From UBA1660 sp964462035 (GTDB taxonomy: Bacteria > Myxococcota_A > Polyangia > Polyangiales > Houyiibacteriaceae), in contig CAYXAP010000017.1 in the NCBI GenBank assembly GCA_964462035.1, positions 71,223-135,222 of the forward strand: a DNA stretch of 64,000 bases, read 5' to 3'. The translations under genes and the position numbers were made by a program. The notes below the pieces were generated by a model. It was not told where the DNA came from, did no database searches, and saw nothing but the letters and a program-made list of their open reading frames with translations. Shown here one piece after another: positions 26,094 to 34,446 of the stretch (position 1 is the first letter of the stretch; each line of letters opens with the position of its first letter).

Positions 26094-26693
26094 TCAGACC
26101 GTGCCGGCGATGCGTCGGCAGATGAAGAGGAGCGCTTCGACCTCGCGCTCGCTCGGCAGGATTCCCGCGAGCAGCCCGTAGACGTTGTAGCCGCCCGAGT
26201 AGATCTGGTACGGCCGGCCGCGAAGCGTGTGGAGAGCAGCCATCACCTGCTCGTCGAGGAGGCCGATCACCGCGCGAGGATCGCATCCCTGGAGCGGGAT
26301 GACGCTCCAGTCCGCATCGAATCCCGCGTTGCCGGTCGGCACGCCGCGGCCCCGACCCCAGCGGATCTCGAACGCGGGGAGCCCTCGCTGGGCGGCGACG
26401 ATGACCTGGGACTGCCAGGTGTTGGGGGCTCCGATCGGTTCGACTTGGTGCTGGATGTTCGTGTCGAGCGCCGCGAAGGTCATCATCTTGAGCACCGCCT
26501 GACCGCACGTGAACACGCGGGTGCCGGCGATGCCCTTCTGGGGAAGCTCGTGCCCGCCGAGCCGCTGGACCGCGCGCGCCCAGATCTCCTGAGCGCCCGC
26601 GATCTCCTTCTTCTTCGCCTGGTACCAGAGCATCATGCCGCCGATCATGGCGGCGACGAAGAGGGACATCATGAGCGGGATGACGGCGTTCAT
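26094..26693 (-). CDS. Small membrane-anchored protein of unknown function
   Basis: 199 residues. One N-terminal membrane segment (residues 3-22, LMMSLFVAAMIGGMMLWY) is followed by a charged linker and a soluble domain with TRVFTCGQAVLKMM and FDADWSVIPLQGCDPRAV. I do not recognise it. GGAG lies six bases before the ATG at 26693. It converges on the methyltransferase lipoprotein gene with a 4-base gap and is divergent from the AgmX-like gene. Confidence 0.7.
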   Translation of the reverse strand: MNAVIPLMMSLFVAAMIGGMMLWYQAKKKEIAGAQEIWARAVQRLGGHELPQKGIAGTRVFTCGQAVLKMMTFAALDTNIQHQVEPIGAPNTWQSQVIVAAQRGLPAFEIRWGRGRGVPTGNAGFDADWSVIPLQGCDPRAVIGLLDEQVMAALHTLRGRPYQIYSGGYNVYGLLAGILPSEREVEALLFICRRIAGTV

Positions 26694-26822
26694 CGGGGTC
26701 TCCTTGGCCGTGGACCCTGCCCCGTGAGGGGGCTTCCGCTCGCCGATGGCGTACGAATACGCATCCACGGCGCCTTTTGTGCCCTCGGGCCACCCCGACC
26801 GCTCATGTCCTACGCTCGACCC

Positions 26823-27674
26823 ATGCGCCTCTCGATCGTCCTCTTCGCGCTCACCGCGTCCCCCGTGCTCGCTCAGGACGCTGTGCCCCCCGTGCTCGCG
26901 TCGGTCGGCAATCCGCCGCGGCTCGTCGGCGCGCTCCGTCCCGTGCAGAGCGCCGCCCGCGCGTGCATTCCGGACGGCGACGTCCGCGACTGGCAGCTCC
27001 GCATCACGTTCGAAGGCCGGCGGGTGGCCGAGGTACGGAACGAGGCGGTCCCGGAAGGGCCACGAGCCGACGTCATCGCTCGGTGCCTGAAGCGTGTCTT
27101 GCTGAACGCACGGCTCGCCTCGGGCGAGGGGAGGGTGAGTTGGCCCGTCACCGCGACCCGCGTTCGCGCGAACCTGGGCAGCGGTGGGCTCGGCGTCGCG
27201 GGCACGGGCCGCGGCGGTGGCGGAACCGGCGAGGGCACCATCGGTCTCGGCAACATCGGGAGCATCGACCACGGTTCGGCCATGGGACCCGGCTACGGCC
27301 GAGCCTCGAGACCGCACCGGCAGCGCGCGAGACCGGCACGCGTCCGGATGAGCGGGCCGACCGTGCGCGGCCCCATCTCTTCGGAGATCGTCCGCCGCAT
27401 CGTCCGGAGGCACTTCAGCGAGCTCCGCCATTGCTATGAGCAGCACCTGCGGCGCGAGGAGGGCGCCCGAGGCAAGCTCACCGTCCGCTGGATCATCGCG
27501 GCCAGCGGTGCGGTCCAGACGGCCATGGTGGGGGAGTCCTCGATCCAGGATCCACAGGAGCGGATGGCGGCATGTGTCGTCGGGCGGTTTCGCCGCCTCC
27601 GGTTCCCATTGGCGCCCGATGGTGAGGGAATCACCGCCGTCCAGATGGAGCTCACGTTCCATCCACCGGAATGA
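26823..27674 (+). CDS. AgmX/PglI C-terminal domain protein
   Basis: 283 residues with a signal peptide (cleavage after VLAQ, residue 18). A Gly-rich linker (GTGRGGGGTGEGTIGLGNIG) links an unknown N-terminal part to a C-terminal AgmX/PglI-type domain. That domain has the family pattern: LRHCYEQHLRR, GKLTVRWIIAASGAV, and a Cys in MAACVVGRFRRLRFPL. AgmX and PglI are motility-associated proteins of Myxococcus, and such domains are widespread in Myxococcota. It is probably a periplasmic part of an energy-coupled or motility complex. ATG at 26823. Confidence 0.8.
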   Translation: MRLSIVLFALTASPVLAQDAVPPVLASVGNPPRLVGALRPVQSAARACIPDGDVRDWQLRITFEGRRVAEVRNEAVPEGPRADVIARCLKRVLLNARLASGEGRVSWPVTATRVRANLGSGGLGVAGTGRGGGGTGEGTIGLGNIGSIDHGSAMGPGYGRASRPHRQRARPARVRMSGPTVRGPISSEIVRRIVRRHFSELRHCYEQHLRREEGARGKLTVRWIIAASGAVQTAMVGESSIQDPQERMAACVVGRFRRLRFPLAPDGEGITAVQMELTFHPPE

Positions 27675-27711
27675 TTTCAGTCGTTTAGGCGCTTCTCGGG
27701 CAAAGTAGTTT

Positions 27712-27743
27712 GCATCTGTGCGCATCGGCGCATATACAGATGC
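27712..27743. promoter_or_regulatory. Candidate operator dyad upstream of the SahR-like gene
   Basis: GCATCTGT (27712-27719) and ACAGATGC (27736-27743) are a perfect 8-base dyad around a 16-base core that itself holds TGCGC and GCGCA. The right arm touches the ATG at 27740. This is where an ArsR-family repressor would sit to control its own gene and the downstream ahcY. Confidence 0.5.
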
Positions 27744-28711
27744 CCATGCCCGCCGTGAGCGCCGTGACCGACCGCCGCTGGGAGCTCTACAAGCTCCTCG
27801 CCGAGCCGTCGCGTCTGAAGCTCCTGGCGTTGGCCGGCGAAGAAGAGCTGGCCATCGGCGAGCTGGCCGAGCTGCTCGACGAAGGGCAGCCGAACGTCTC
27901 CCGTCATCTCAAGCCGCTCCGCCAGCGCGGGCTCATCGCGGTCCGCAAGGAAGGCACCCGGGTCTACGCCCGCCTCGCCGATGACGTCGACGACGACCCG
28001 GTCGTCGCGGACGCGCTCCGCTCCGGCCGCTCGCTCTGCGAGCGCGAGGGTCGCATCGCGCGCATCGCCGGCGTCGTCGCAGCCCGCGAGAGCGCGGCGC
28101 GCGACTTCTTCGCGAAGGCTCGTGGCGAGGGCTCGCCCTGGCCCGCGGAGCTCGGGGTCTACCTCCAGGCGCTCGCGCCGCTCGTCGCCCACCGTGACCT
28201 GGCGGTCGATGTCGGAACCGGCGATGGGAGCCTGCTCGAGGTGATCGCGCCGATCTTCGATCGGGTGATCGCGGTCGACCGCTCGCCCGCGCAGCTCGAG
28301 GTCGCGCTCCAGCGCGTCTCGGCTCGAGCGCATGGGCACGTCGAGCTCCTCGAGGCCGCGCTCGGCGATGCCACCATCGAAGACGCGGTCGGGGAGGGTG
28401 CCGACGCCGTCTTCGCCGCGCGGGTGCTCCACCATGCGCCGAAGCCCTCGTCGGCTCTCCACGACCTGGTCACCCTGGCGCGTCCTGGCGGGGTGGTGGT
28501 CGTGATGGACTACCGCTCGCACGAGGACGAGCGCATGCGCACCGAGCAGGCGGATGCCTGGCTCGGCTTCGAGCAGGACGAGCTGCGCGAGTGGGCCACC
28601 AAGGCCGGACTCGAAGCCGTGACGCTCACCTCGGTCCCGGCCGCCCGCTGCGGCGACGGACCGGACGGCCACCTCGACTGGCAGATCCTGGCGGGGCGTC
28701 GCCCCGCCTGA
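27740..28711 (+). CDS. SahR-like ArsR-family regulator fused to SAM-dependent methyltransferase
   Basis: 323 residues. An ArsR-type winged helix covers residues 12-85 (LLAEPSRLKLLALAG, QPNVSRHLKPLRQRGLI). A class I methyltransferase-like domain covers about 140-320 (LAVDVGTGDGSLLEVI as motif I, DAVFAARVLHHA, LARPGGVVVVMDY). SahR proteins of this type are known repressors of SAM-cycle genes that sense S-adenosylhomocysteine. Its place 52 bases upstream of ahcY makes this the likely role: high SAH would release repression. I chose ATG at 27740, with an ATG at 27746 also possible. Whether the fused domain still methylates is unknown. Confidence 0.8.
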   Translation: MPMPAVSAVTDRRWELYKLLAEPSRLKLLALAGEEELAIGELAELLDEGQPNVSRHLKPLRQRGLIAVRKEGTRVYARLADDVDDDPVVADALRSGRSLCEREGRIARIAGVVAARESAARDFFAKARGEGSPWPAELGVYLQALAPLVAHRDLAVDVGTGDGSLLEVIAPIFDRVIAVDRSPAQLEVALQRVSARAHGHVELLEAALGDATIEDAVGEGADAVFAARVLHHAPKPSSALHDLVTLARPGGVVVVMDYRSHEDERMRTEQADAWLGFEQDELREWATKAGLEAVTLTSVPAARCGDGPDGHLDWQILAGRRPA

Positions 28712-28763
28712 ACCTTCATCCGGCAACGGATCCCCCTCCCAAACACCGACAGGAATCGTTTCG

Positions 28764-30140
28764 ATGCAAACCACCACCACCGATAGCAAGGTCGTCGACT
28801 CCACCGACGGACCGAAGGTCAAGTTCAAGGTCGCCGACATCTCCCTCGCCGACTGGGGTCGCAAGGAGATCGCGATCGCCGAGAAGGAGATGCCGGGTCT
28901 GATGGCGCTCCGCGAGGAGTTCGGCGAGAGCAAGCCGCTGAAGGGCGCGCGCATCGCGGGCTGCCTCCACATGACGATCCAGACCGCGGTCCTCATGGAG
29001 ACGCTGGTGGAGCTCGGCGCCGAGGTCACCTGGACCAGCTGCAACATCTTCTCGACGCAGGACCACGCCGCTGCCGCGATGGCCGCCGCCGGGATCCCCG
29101 TCTTCGCCTGGAAGGGCGAGACCGAGGAAGAGTACGACTGGTGCATCCACCAGCAGCTCGACGCCTTCGAGGGCGGCAAGAAGCCGAACATGATCCTCGA
29201 CGACGGCGGCGATCTGACGGTCATCGCCCACGACACCTACCCGGAGCTCTTCGAGGGCGAGGGCGGCATCAAGGGCATCAGCGAGGAGACCACCACCGGC
29301 GTCCATCGCCTCTACCAGATGGCCGCCCGGGGCGAGCTCAAGTGCCCGGCCATCAACGTCAACGACTCGGTCACCAAGTCGAAGTTCGACAACCTCTACG
29401 GCTGCCGTGAGTCGCTCGTCGACGGCATCAAGCGCGCCACCGACGTGATGATCGCCGGCAAGGTCGCGGTCGTCTGCGGCTACGGCGACGTCGGCAAGGG
29501 CTGCGCCCAGGCCCTCGCTCGCCAGGGCGCTCGGGTCATGATCACCGAGGTCGACCCGATCTGCGCGCTCCAGGCGCTCATGGAAGGCTTCCAGGTCGTG
29601 ACGATGGACGAGGCGGCGCCGCTCGCCGACATCGTCGTCACCGCCACCGGCTGCTGCGACGTGGTCACCCACGAGCACATGCTGGCGATGAAGGACGAGA
29701 CGATCCTCTGCAACATCGGCCACTTCGACTCCGAGATCGAGATGGCGTGGCTCACCGATCCGGCCAACAACATCAAGGAAGAGAACATCAAGCCGGAGGG
29801 TCCGGTCGATCACTTCATCTTCCCCGACGGCAAGAAGATCATCGTCCTCGCCCGCGGCCGCCTCGTGAACCTCGCGTGCGCCACCGGTCACCCGAGCTTC
29901 GTGATGAGCAACTCCTTCACGAACCAGGTCCTCGCGCAGATCGAGCTCTGGGGTGAGAAGGACAGCGGCAAGTACGAGAGCGGCAAGGTCTACGTGCTTC
30001 CGAAGTCGCTCGACGAGAAGGTCGCCGCGCTCCACCTGGAGAAGCTCGGCGCCAGCCTCACCAAGCTGAGCGGCAAGCAGGCCGAGTACCTGGGCATCCC
30101 CCAGGAGGGCCCCTTCAAGCCCGACCACTATCGTTATTGA
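28764..30140 (+). CDS. ahcY: S-adenosylhomocysteine hydrolase
   Basis: 458 residues. It splits S-adenosylhomocysteine to adenosine and homocysteine, keeping the methyl cycle running. Typical blocks are present: LHMTIQTAVLMETL near residue 72, SEETTTGVHRLYQM, VNDSVTKSKFDNLYGCRES, and the NAD-binding VVCGYGDVGKGCAQ. The C-terminus ends in KPDHYRY as in the family. It is preceded by the SahR-like regulator and followed by a strong terminator at 30271-30298. No SAH riboswitch pattern was seen in the short 52-base leader. Confidence 0.97.
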   Translation: MQTTTTDSKVVDSTDGPKVKFKVADISLADWGRKEIAIAEKEMPGLMALREEFGESKPLKGARIAGCLHMTIQTAVLMETLVELGAEVTWTSCNIFSTQDHAAAAMAAAGIPVFAWKGETEEEYDWCIHQQLDAFEGGKKPNMILDDGGDLTVIAHDTYPELFEGEGGIKGISEETTTGVHRLYQMAARGELKCPAINVNDSVTKSKFDNLYGCRESLVDGIKRATDVMIAGKVAVVCGYGDVGKGCAQALARQGARVMITEVDPICALQALMEGFQVVTMDEAAPLADIVVTATGCCDVVTHEHMLAMKDETILCNIGHFDSEIEMAWLTDPANNIKEENIKPEGPVDHFIFPDGKKIIVLARGRLVNLACATGHPSFVMSNSFTNQVLAQIELWGEKDSGKYESGKVYVLPKSLDEKVAALHLEKLGASLTKLSGKQAEYLGIPQEGPFKPDHYRY

Positions 30141-30270
30141 GGGGTTTGGAGCAAACCCCTCCCCCACCCCGACTCCGCTCCCGTTGCTCGCGCCGTCCGG
30201 CTTCGCCGTTCGGGCCGAGCTGGGCGGGCGCTTCGGGGTGAGGTGGCGCGGGGAACGATCCCGGTGAAGA

Positions 30271-30298
30271 GGGCCGGCGCGCGAGCGTCGGCCCTTTT
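30271..30298 (+). terminator. Intrinsic terminator after ahcY
   Basis: GGGCCGGCGC (30271-30280) and GCGTCGGCCC (30285-30294) pair with one G-T wobble around GCGA, followed by a TTTT run. It lies 130 bases after the ahcY stop and just before the YihY-like gene. Confidence 0.8.
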
Positions 30299-30304
30299 CC
30301 GTTC

Positions 30305-31297
30305 GTGGTACTCAGTGGCGTGGGCGTGCTGCGTAAGACCTGGCGCTCGTTTCGTGAGCACGAAGGCTCGCTGCTCGCTGGCGCCATCGCCTTCTACGCG
30401 CTCCTCGCGTTGGCGCCCTCCGGCGTGCTGGCCATCGCCATCCTCGGTGCGGTCCTCGGCGAGGAAGCGGCGCGGGGCGAGCTGACCGGCCAGCTCGAGG
30501 CGATCTTCGACGAGAACCTCTCGACGTTCTTGGCGAAGGCGATCGAGCGTTCGGCGGCGAGTGACAGCTCCTGGGCGACGGCCATCTCGGTCGTCATCTT
30601 CATGTTCGTCTCGGTGCGTCTCTTCTGGATGCTGCGCGCCGCGCTCAACCTGCTCTGGGGAATCCGTTCGACCCTGGCGCCGGGTTTCCGTGGCCTGGCC
30701 GGTCAGGTGCTTCGACGCCGGATGTTGGCCTTCGTGATGGTCTTCGCCTTCGGCGCCGCGCTCTTCCTGGTCGCCATCGGCAAGGCCACGATCTCCGCGG
30801 CGGCGGCCAACATCGGCGGGGTCGCGTTCATCTATCGGCTGCTCGATTTCGTGGCGTCGGTGGCGGTGCTCACCACCCTGGTGGCGATGGTCTACGTCCT
30901 CCTGCCGGACGCGAAGATCCACTGGCGCGACGCCTTCCTCGGCGCGCTGGTCACGACCACGCTCGCCATCGCGGGTTCCTACGTGGTGGGCCATCTGGTC
31001 GCCGACTTCGCCGTCCAGGAAGCGTGGGGCGGCGCCGGCTCGCTGATCGCTCTGCTCGTGTGGGTCTACTACACGGCGCAGATCTTCTTCCTCGGCGCCA
31101 TCTTCACCGACCACTGGGCACGGGATCACGGCCGTGGCGTGGAGCCGCTCCGTCATGCGCGACGGGTGGTGCTCGAGAGTGCGCGCCTGAGCGTGGACCC
31201 CGCCGAGCACCTCGCCGAGCAGTGGGAAGAGGAGCTGCAGGCGTTGGGGAACGACCGGCCGAACGCGGAGCCGCCGGACGAGAGCGAGTCGAGCTGA
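30305..31297 (+). CDS. YihY/BrkB-family membrane protein
   Basis: 330 residues with about six membrane segments and the YihY signature: AGAIAFYALLALAPSGVL near residues 26-43, a central SVRLFWMLRAALNLLWGI and the end GGAGSLIALLVWVYYTAQIFFLGAIF near 244-271. The C-terminal 55 residues are cytoplasmic and acidic. The family is described as virulence factor BrkB or as a possible inner-membrane transport protein, with no firm role. GTG at 30305 is used; a GTG at 30320 is also possible. Confidence 0.88.
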   Translation: MVLSGVGVLRKTWRSFREHEGSLLAGAIAFYALLALAPSGVLAIAILGAVLGEEAARGELTGQLEAIFDENLSTFLAKAIERSAASDSSWATAISVVIFMFVSVRLFWMLRAALNLLWGIRSTLAPGFRGLAGQVLRRRMLAFVMVFAFGAALFLVAIGKATISAAAANIGGVAFIYRLLDFVASVAVLTTLVAMVYVLLPDAKIHWRDAFLGALVTTTLAIAGSYVVGHLVADFAVQEAWGGAGSLIALLVWVYYTAQIFFLGAIFTDHWARDHGRGVEPLRHARRVVLESARLSVDPAEHLAEQWEEELQALGNDRPNAEPPDESESS

Positions 31298-31352
31298 GTC
31301 AGCCCCCCGTGGTGGCGGTACCCAGCACGTCCCGCGCTCGATAGATTGCGGC

Positions 31353-32330
31353 ATGACGCGCATTGCGACCGCCCTGCTCTGTGTCCTGCTCGCCTGCGGC
31401 GACGACGACGGTGACGCCGAGCTGCCTGACGCAGCTCCGGCCGATGCCGCCGGGGAGGACGACGCCGGCGCCCCCGACGGAGGCGCGACGGGGCCGACCG
31501 ATCTGCGCGACGCCGAGCTCACCTCGCGCAGCGGCGACTGCGCAGATTACGCCGGCACCTATGTCGCCTCCGTCACCGACATCCAGCGGAGCACGCCCTT
31601 CGAGGCGGACGTGAGCATCGTCGCCATGACGGATGCGTGCGCTCTGACCTCGAACGCGATCCCCAACCACGACTTCGACGACGCGAGCGCGAGCTTCGCC
31701 ACCCCGGTCTCGGAGCACGTGGGCACCTTCTCCATCCCGCGCTCGCCGACCTTCGCGGCTGCGCCGACGGACCTCGAGCTGCGCTCCTACGACGCCGTGA
31801 TGCTCAACGGCGTCGTCGTCGACCTGCTCGCCGCCGGGTGCTTTGGGGTCGGCGATGGACGCATCGGCTGCTTCGACCTGGCCACCCCCTGGCGCTACGA
31901 CCCGATGGCACCCACGGCCGGCTTCGGGACCGACGCCCACAACGCGCACACCCAGCCCGACGGTCGGTACCACTACCACGGGGATCCGCTGGCCCTCTAC
32001 GCGTCCGCTGGGGTCGAGGCCTCCGGCGTGATCGGCTTCGCCGCGGATGGCTTTCCGATCTACGGACCCTTCTTCGACGACGGCACGATCGTCCGCGAGG
32101 CCGTCAGCGGCTACACCCTGCGGAGCGGCAGCCGCCCCGATGGCCCGGGTGGCAGCTACGACGGGACCTACGTCGACGACTACGAGTTCACCGACGCCGG
32201 CGACCTCGACGAGTGCAACGGAATGATGGTCGACGGCCAGTACGGTTACTACTTGACCCGGACCTACCCGTGGGTGCTCGGGTGCCTTCGCGGGACGCCG
32301 GACCCGAGCTTCGACAAGGGCATGCCCTGA
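31353..32330 (+). CDS. YHYH-domain lipoprotein
   Basis: 325 residues. The lipobox LLACG (Cys15) is followed by an Asp/Ala/Gly-rich linker (about 16-50), then a YHYH domain: DAHNAHTQPDGRYHYHGDP contains the name motif near residue 208, and GFAADGFPIYGPF follows. YHYH proteins are exported with unknown biochemical role; the His cluster suggests metal binding. The tail has YYLTRTYPWVLGCLRG. It is a typical surface lipoprotein of this genome. Confidence 0.85.
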   Translation: MTRIATALLCVLLACGDDDGDAELPDAAPADAAGEDDAGAPDGGATGPTDLRDAELTSRSGDCADYAGTYVASVTDIQRSTPFEADVSIVAMTDACALTSNAIPNHDFDDASASFATPVSEHVGTFSIPRSPTFAAAPTDLELRSYDAVMLNGVVVDLLAAGCFGVGDGRIGCFDLATPWRYDPMAPTAGFGTDAHNAHTQPDGRYHYHGDPLALYASAGVEASGVIGFAADGFPIYGPFFDDGTIVREAVSGYTLRSGSRPDGPGGSYDGTYVDDYEFTDAGDLDECNGMMVDGQYGYYLTRTYPWVLGCLRGTPDPSFDKGMP

Positions 32331-32381
32331 AGCGCGCTCACGATTGAGCTCTGCCCAGATTTCGAGAGTGTCTCAATTGAA

Positions 32382-32413
32382 GAAGGAGCGCCGCGTGGTC
32401 GCGGCGCTCCTTC
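32382..32413. terminator. 14-bp perfect hairpin between YHYH gene and 75-residue gene
   Basis: The stem is GAAGGAGCGCCGCG (32382-32395) and its exact complement (32400-32413) with loop TGGT. It sits between two convergent genes and can serve both strands. Only short pyrimidine-rich tracts follow on either side, so it may act as a bidirectional stop or an RNA-stabilising end. Confidence 0.6.
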
Positions 32414-32433
32414 GGTTCGAGAACGGTTCGGAG

Positions 32434-32661
32434 TCAGCGTGTGCGGCGCCGATAGCGGACGATGCCGCCGCTCCGGAACTCCATCTTGACCTTGCCATCG
32501 ACGCGCTCGACGCGGACCGGGCGAGGCATGTCGGCGCTCAGCGCCTTGGCTCGCTGGACCGCTTCCGCGCGGCCGGAGACGGAGATGGGGCCGTTGGGGC
32601 CGGGGACGATCTCGAACTGGTGGGACTTCTCGCTGTTGCTGCTGGTGTCAGTGGTGCTCAT
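32434..32661 (-). CDS. Small hypothetical protein
   Basis: 75 residues, no signal or membrane segment: HQFEIVPGPNGPISVSGRAEAVQRA, then VRVERVDGKVKMEFRSGGIVRYRRR. The alternating charged beta-like C-terminal half resembles small DUF2188-type proteins, but I cannot be sure. ATG at 32661. A perfect hairpin lies 20 bases after its stop, as also seen after the DUF1328 gene nearby. Confidence 0.55.
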   Translation of the reverse strand: MSTTDTSSNSEKSHQFEIVPGPNGPISVSGRAEAVQRAKALSADMPRPVRVERVDGKVKMEFRSGGIVRYRRRTR

Positions 32662-32855
32662 GTATCCACAACCCTAACGCAAGACTCGTTCCTACCCAAA
32701 AGGCAGTCCGACGAGGCTCCGATAGCCCCGAGATCGGTGCATCTCGCCTCACAGGTGGCAACTCGAGTCGCCGGTGTGGCTGCTCAATTCACCGGTCGAG
32801 CAATGTCGGGCGGGAGCAATCGAGCGAGCTTCGGGGGTGGTGACGGAACGACGAA

Positions 32856-32883
32856 GGCGGCGGTCCGTCGTCGGACCGCCGCC
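32856..32883 (-). terminator. Perfect hairpin downstream of the DUF1328 gene
   Basis: GGCGGCGGTCCG (32856-32867) and CGGACCGCCGCC (32872-32883) form a 12-bp stem with a TCGT loop 20 bases after the DUF1328 stop. Only a weak T-rich tract follows on the minus strand. Confidence 0.6.
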
Positions 32884-32903
32884 TCCGTCAGCCGAGCGTG
32901 GCG

Positions 32904-33071
32904 TCAGGAGTTGCTGCGGAGGTTGCCCGCGATCAGGCCCACGACGGCGAGCACCACGAAGCCGATGAAGAGGATCTTGGCGATCCCCGCCGAGGCGCCG
33001 GCGATGCCACCGAAGCCGAAGACGGCGGCAATGAGAGCGAGAATGAAAAATCCGAGTGCCCACCTGAGCAT
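32904..33071 (-). CDS. DUF1328 family small membrane protein
   Basis: 55 residues. MLRWALGFFILALIAAVFG begins the family signature, FGGIAGASAGIAK lies between two membrane helices, and FIGFVVLAVVGLIAG is the second. This is the YtjA-type DUF1328 protein of unknown function, often stress induced. The ATG at 33071 has AAGGA at good spacing. Its leader (AAGGAACGACAC then ATG) is very like that of the repeat protein at 36136-36450. Confidence 0.88.
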   Translation of the reverse strand: MLRWALGFFILALIAAVFGFGGIAGASAGIAKILFIGFVVLAVVGLIAGNLRSNS

Positions 33072-33292
33072 GTGTCGTTCCTTGGGTTGAGGTGATCGTC
33101 CGCAGCCTGCGGTGTCTCGTTGGAGACGACCCATGACGTTGCAGCGCTCGTGCCAGCTCACGTCCCAGCCGAGCTCGGAGTGATCGGTGCGCAATGCCCC
33201 GGAGGTCGACCACGCCGAGGCGTTTCGGGCCGTCCGCAGGTGTGAAGTTGCACCGGTGGGAAGACCCCTCTCCCGTCCGCGTACCCTGCTCC

Positions 33293-34438
33293 ATGCGACC
33301 GCTGTCGTTCCTAGTCCTCATGGCTCTCGGGTGCGCAGGCGCGGCCACGGCGGCGCCCGCGTCACCGGCGGTGGCCGTCGTCGAGGCACCGCTGCCAGCA
33401 CCGTTGCCGGCCGGCCGATGGGTCGCGGAGAGGGCGGAGCGCACGTCGTGCATCGATTGTCCGACCGCCCGCGTCGCGGTCGTGCTGGCCACGGGCTCGC
33501 TCGAGGAGCTGAGTCAGCGCGACTGGCCGGAGCTGGGTCCGGGCTATCCGCTCTTTCTCGCGCGCGGGGAGCTGGGCGTGCAGGTCGAGGAAGAGGTCGC
33601 GGTGGTGGTGGGCCTCTACGCCACCGAGCGAGAGGGGCGCGACGTCGCTGGTCGTCTCGGGGCTCGGCTCGTTCCGCTGACCGACGCGCCGCCTCTGGGA
33701 GCGACCACGATCGTGGCGCTGACCGAGCGCACCCACGCCATGGCCGAGCCCGACGGGGCGACGGTTCGCTGCACGCTCGAGAAGGGACACCGCTTCCCCT
33801 TCGTGCGGGCGGAGCTCTGGCGGCGCGCCGATCAGACGTGGTGGGTGCCGGTCCCGTGCGGCGACGAAGCGCCGGCGTTCGTTCCGGTCACGGCGACCGA
33901 CCTCGATCGCACGACTCTCACGGTCGACGGTCGCGTGCGGACCATCCAGCCACTGAGTGGTGTCTGCGGCATCCAGTTCTACCGAGAGCGTCGCGCCGAG
34001 GCTGAGGGGCGCTGGAACGAGCGGGAGCTCTCTTCCGATCCGTCCTGCGTGGCCGAGCTGGATCCGAGCGACCAGTGGGGGGCCTGTCCAGACGGCACGC
34101 TGCGTTCCTGCGTGGAGCGCGGTGAGGAGGTCGGCCAGAGCGATCCGGCCCACGCGGAGCGGCTGTTGAGCTACGCGTGCCGCTTCGGTGACCTCGACGG
34201 CTGCACCCGACTCATCGCGATGGACGTCGATCGCGGCCTCGGCCTGCTCTGGGGCTGGTGCCACAGCGAGCACGCCGACTCCTGCGAACGACTCGACGCC
34301 GCGCTGAGAGCCACGGACCCGGCGACCCTCGAGGACGGGGCCGGTGGGCTCGAGCTCTATGCCTGCGAGCGCGGGCTCGAGCCTTGGTGTGAGCGGCTCG
34401 ACGCCAGCCCCGTCTGCGATCGACAGGGCTGCGGCTAG
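33293..34438 (+). CDS. Cys-rich lipoprotein of unknown function
   Basis: 381 residues. The signal FLVLMALGC gives a lipobox at about residue 13, followed by an Ala/Pro-rich linker. The C-terminal 170 residues hold about fifteen cysteines, some in pairs near helix repeats (LLSYACRFGDLDGCTRL, ELYACERGLEPWCERL). This resembles Sel1/TPR-like Cys-linked repeats. The start at 33293 is supported by the signal. Function is not known. Confidence 0.65.
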   Translation: MRPLSFLVLMALGCAGAATAAPASPAVAVVEAPLPAPLPAGRWVAERAERTSCIDCPTARVAVVLATGSLEELSQRDWPELGPGYPLFLARGELGVQVEEEVAVVVGLYATEREGRDVAGRLGARLVPLTDAPPLGATTIVALTERTHAMAEPDGATVRCTLEKGHRFPFVRAELWRRADQTWWVPVPCGDEAPAFVPVTATDLDRTTLTVDGRVRTIQPLSGVCGIQFYRERRAEAEGRWNERELSSDPSCVAELDPSDQWGACPDGTLRSCVERGEEVGQSDPAHAERLLSYACRFGDLDGCTRLIAMDVDRGLGLLWGWCHSEHADSCERLDAALRATDPATLEDGAGGLELYACERGLEPWCERLDASPVCDRQGCG

Positions 34439-34446
34439 GTCGCTAC

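Noticed and set aside
26229..26822. Long N-terminal extension of the AgmX-like protein
   Set aside because: It is antisense to the membrane-anchored gene at 26094-26693, and a clear signal peptide starts at 26823.
28712..28763. SAH riboswitch before ahcY
   Set aside because: The spacer is only 52 bases and lacks the conserved SAH-aptamer blocks; the SahR-like protein explains regulation better.
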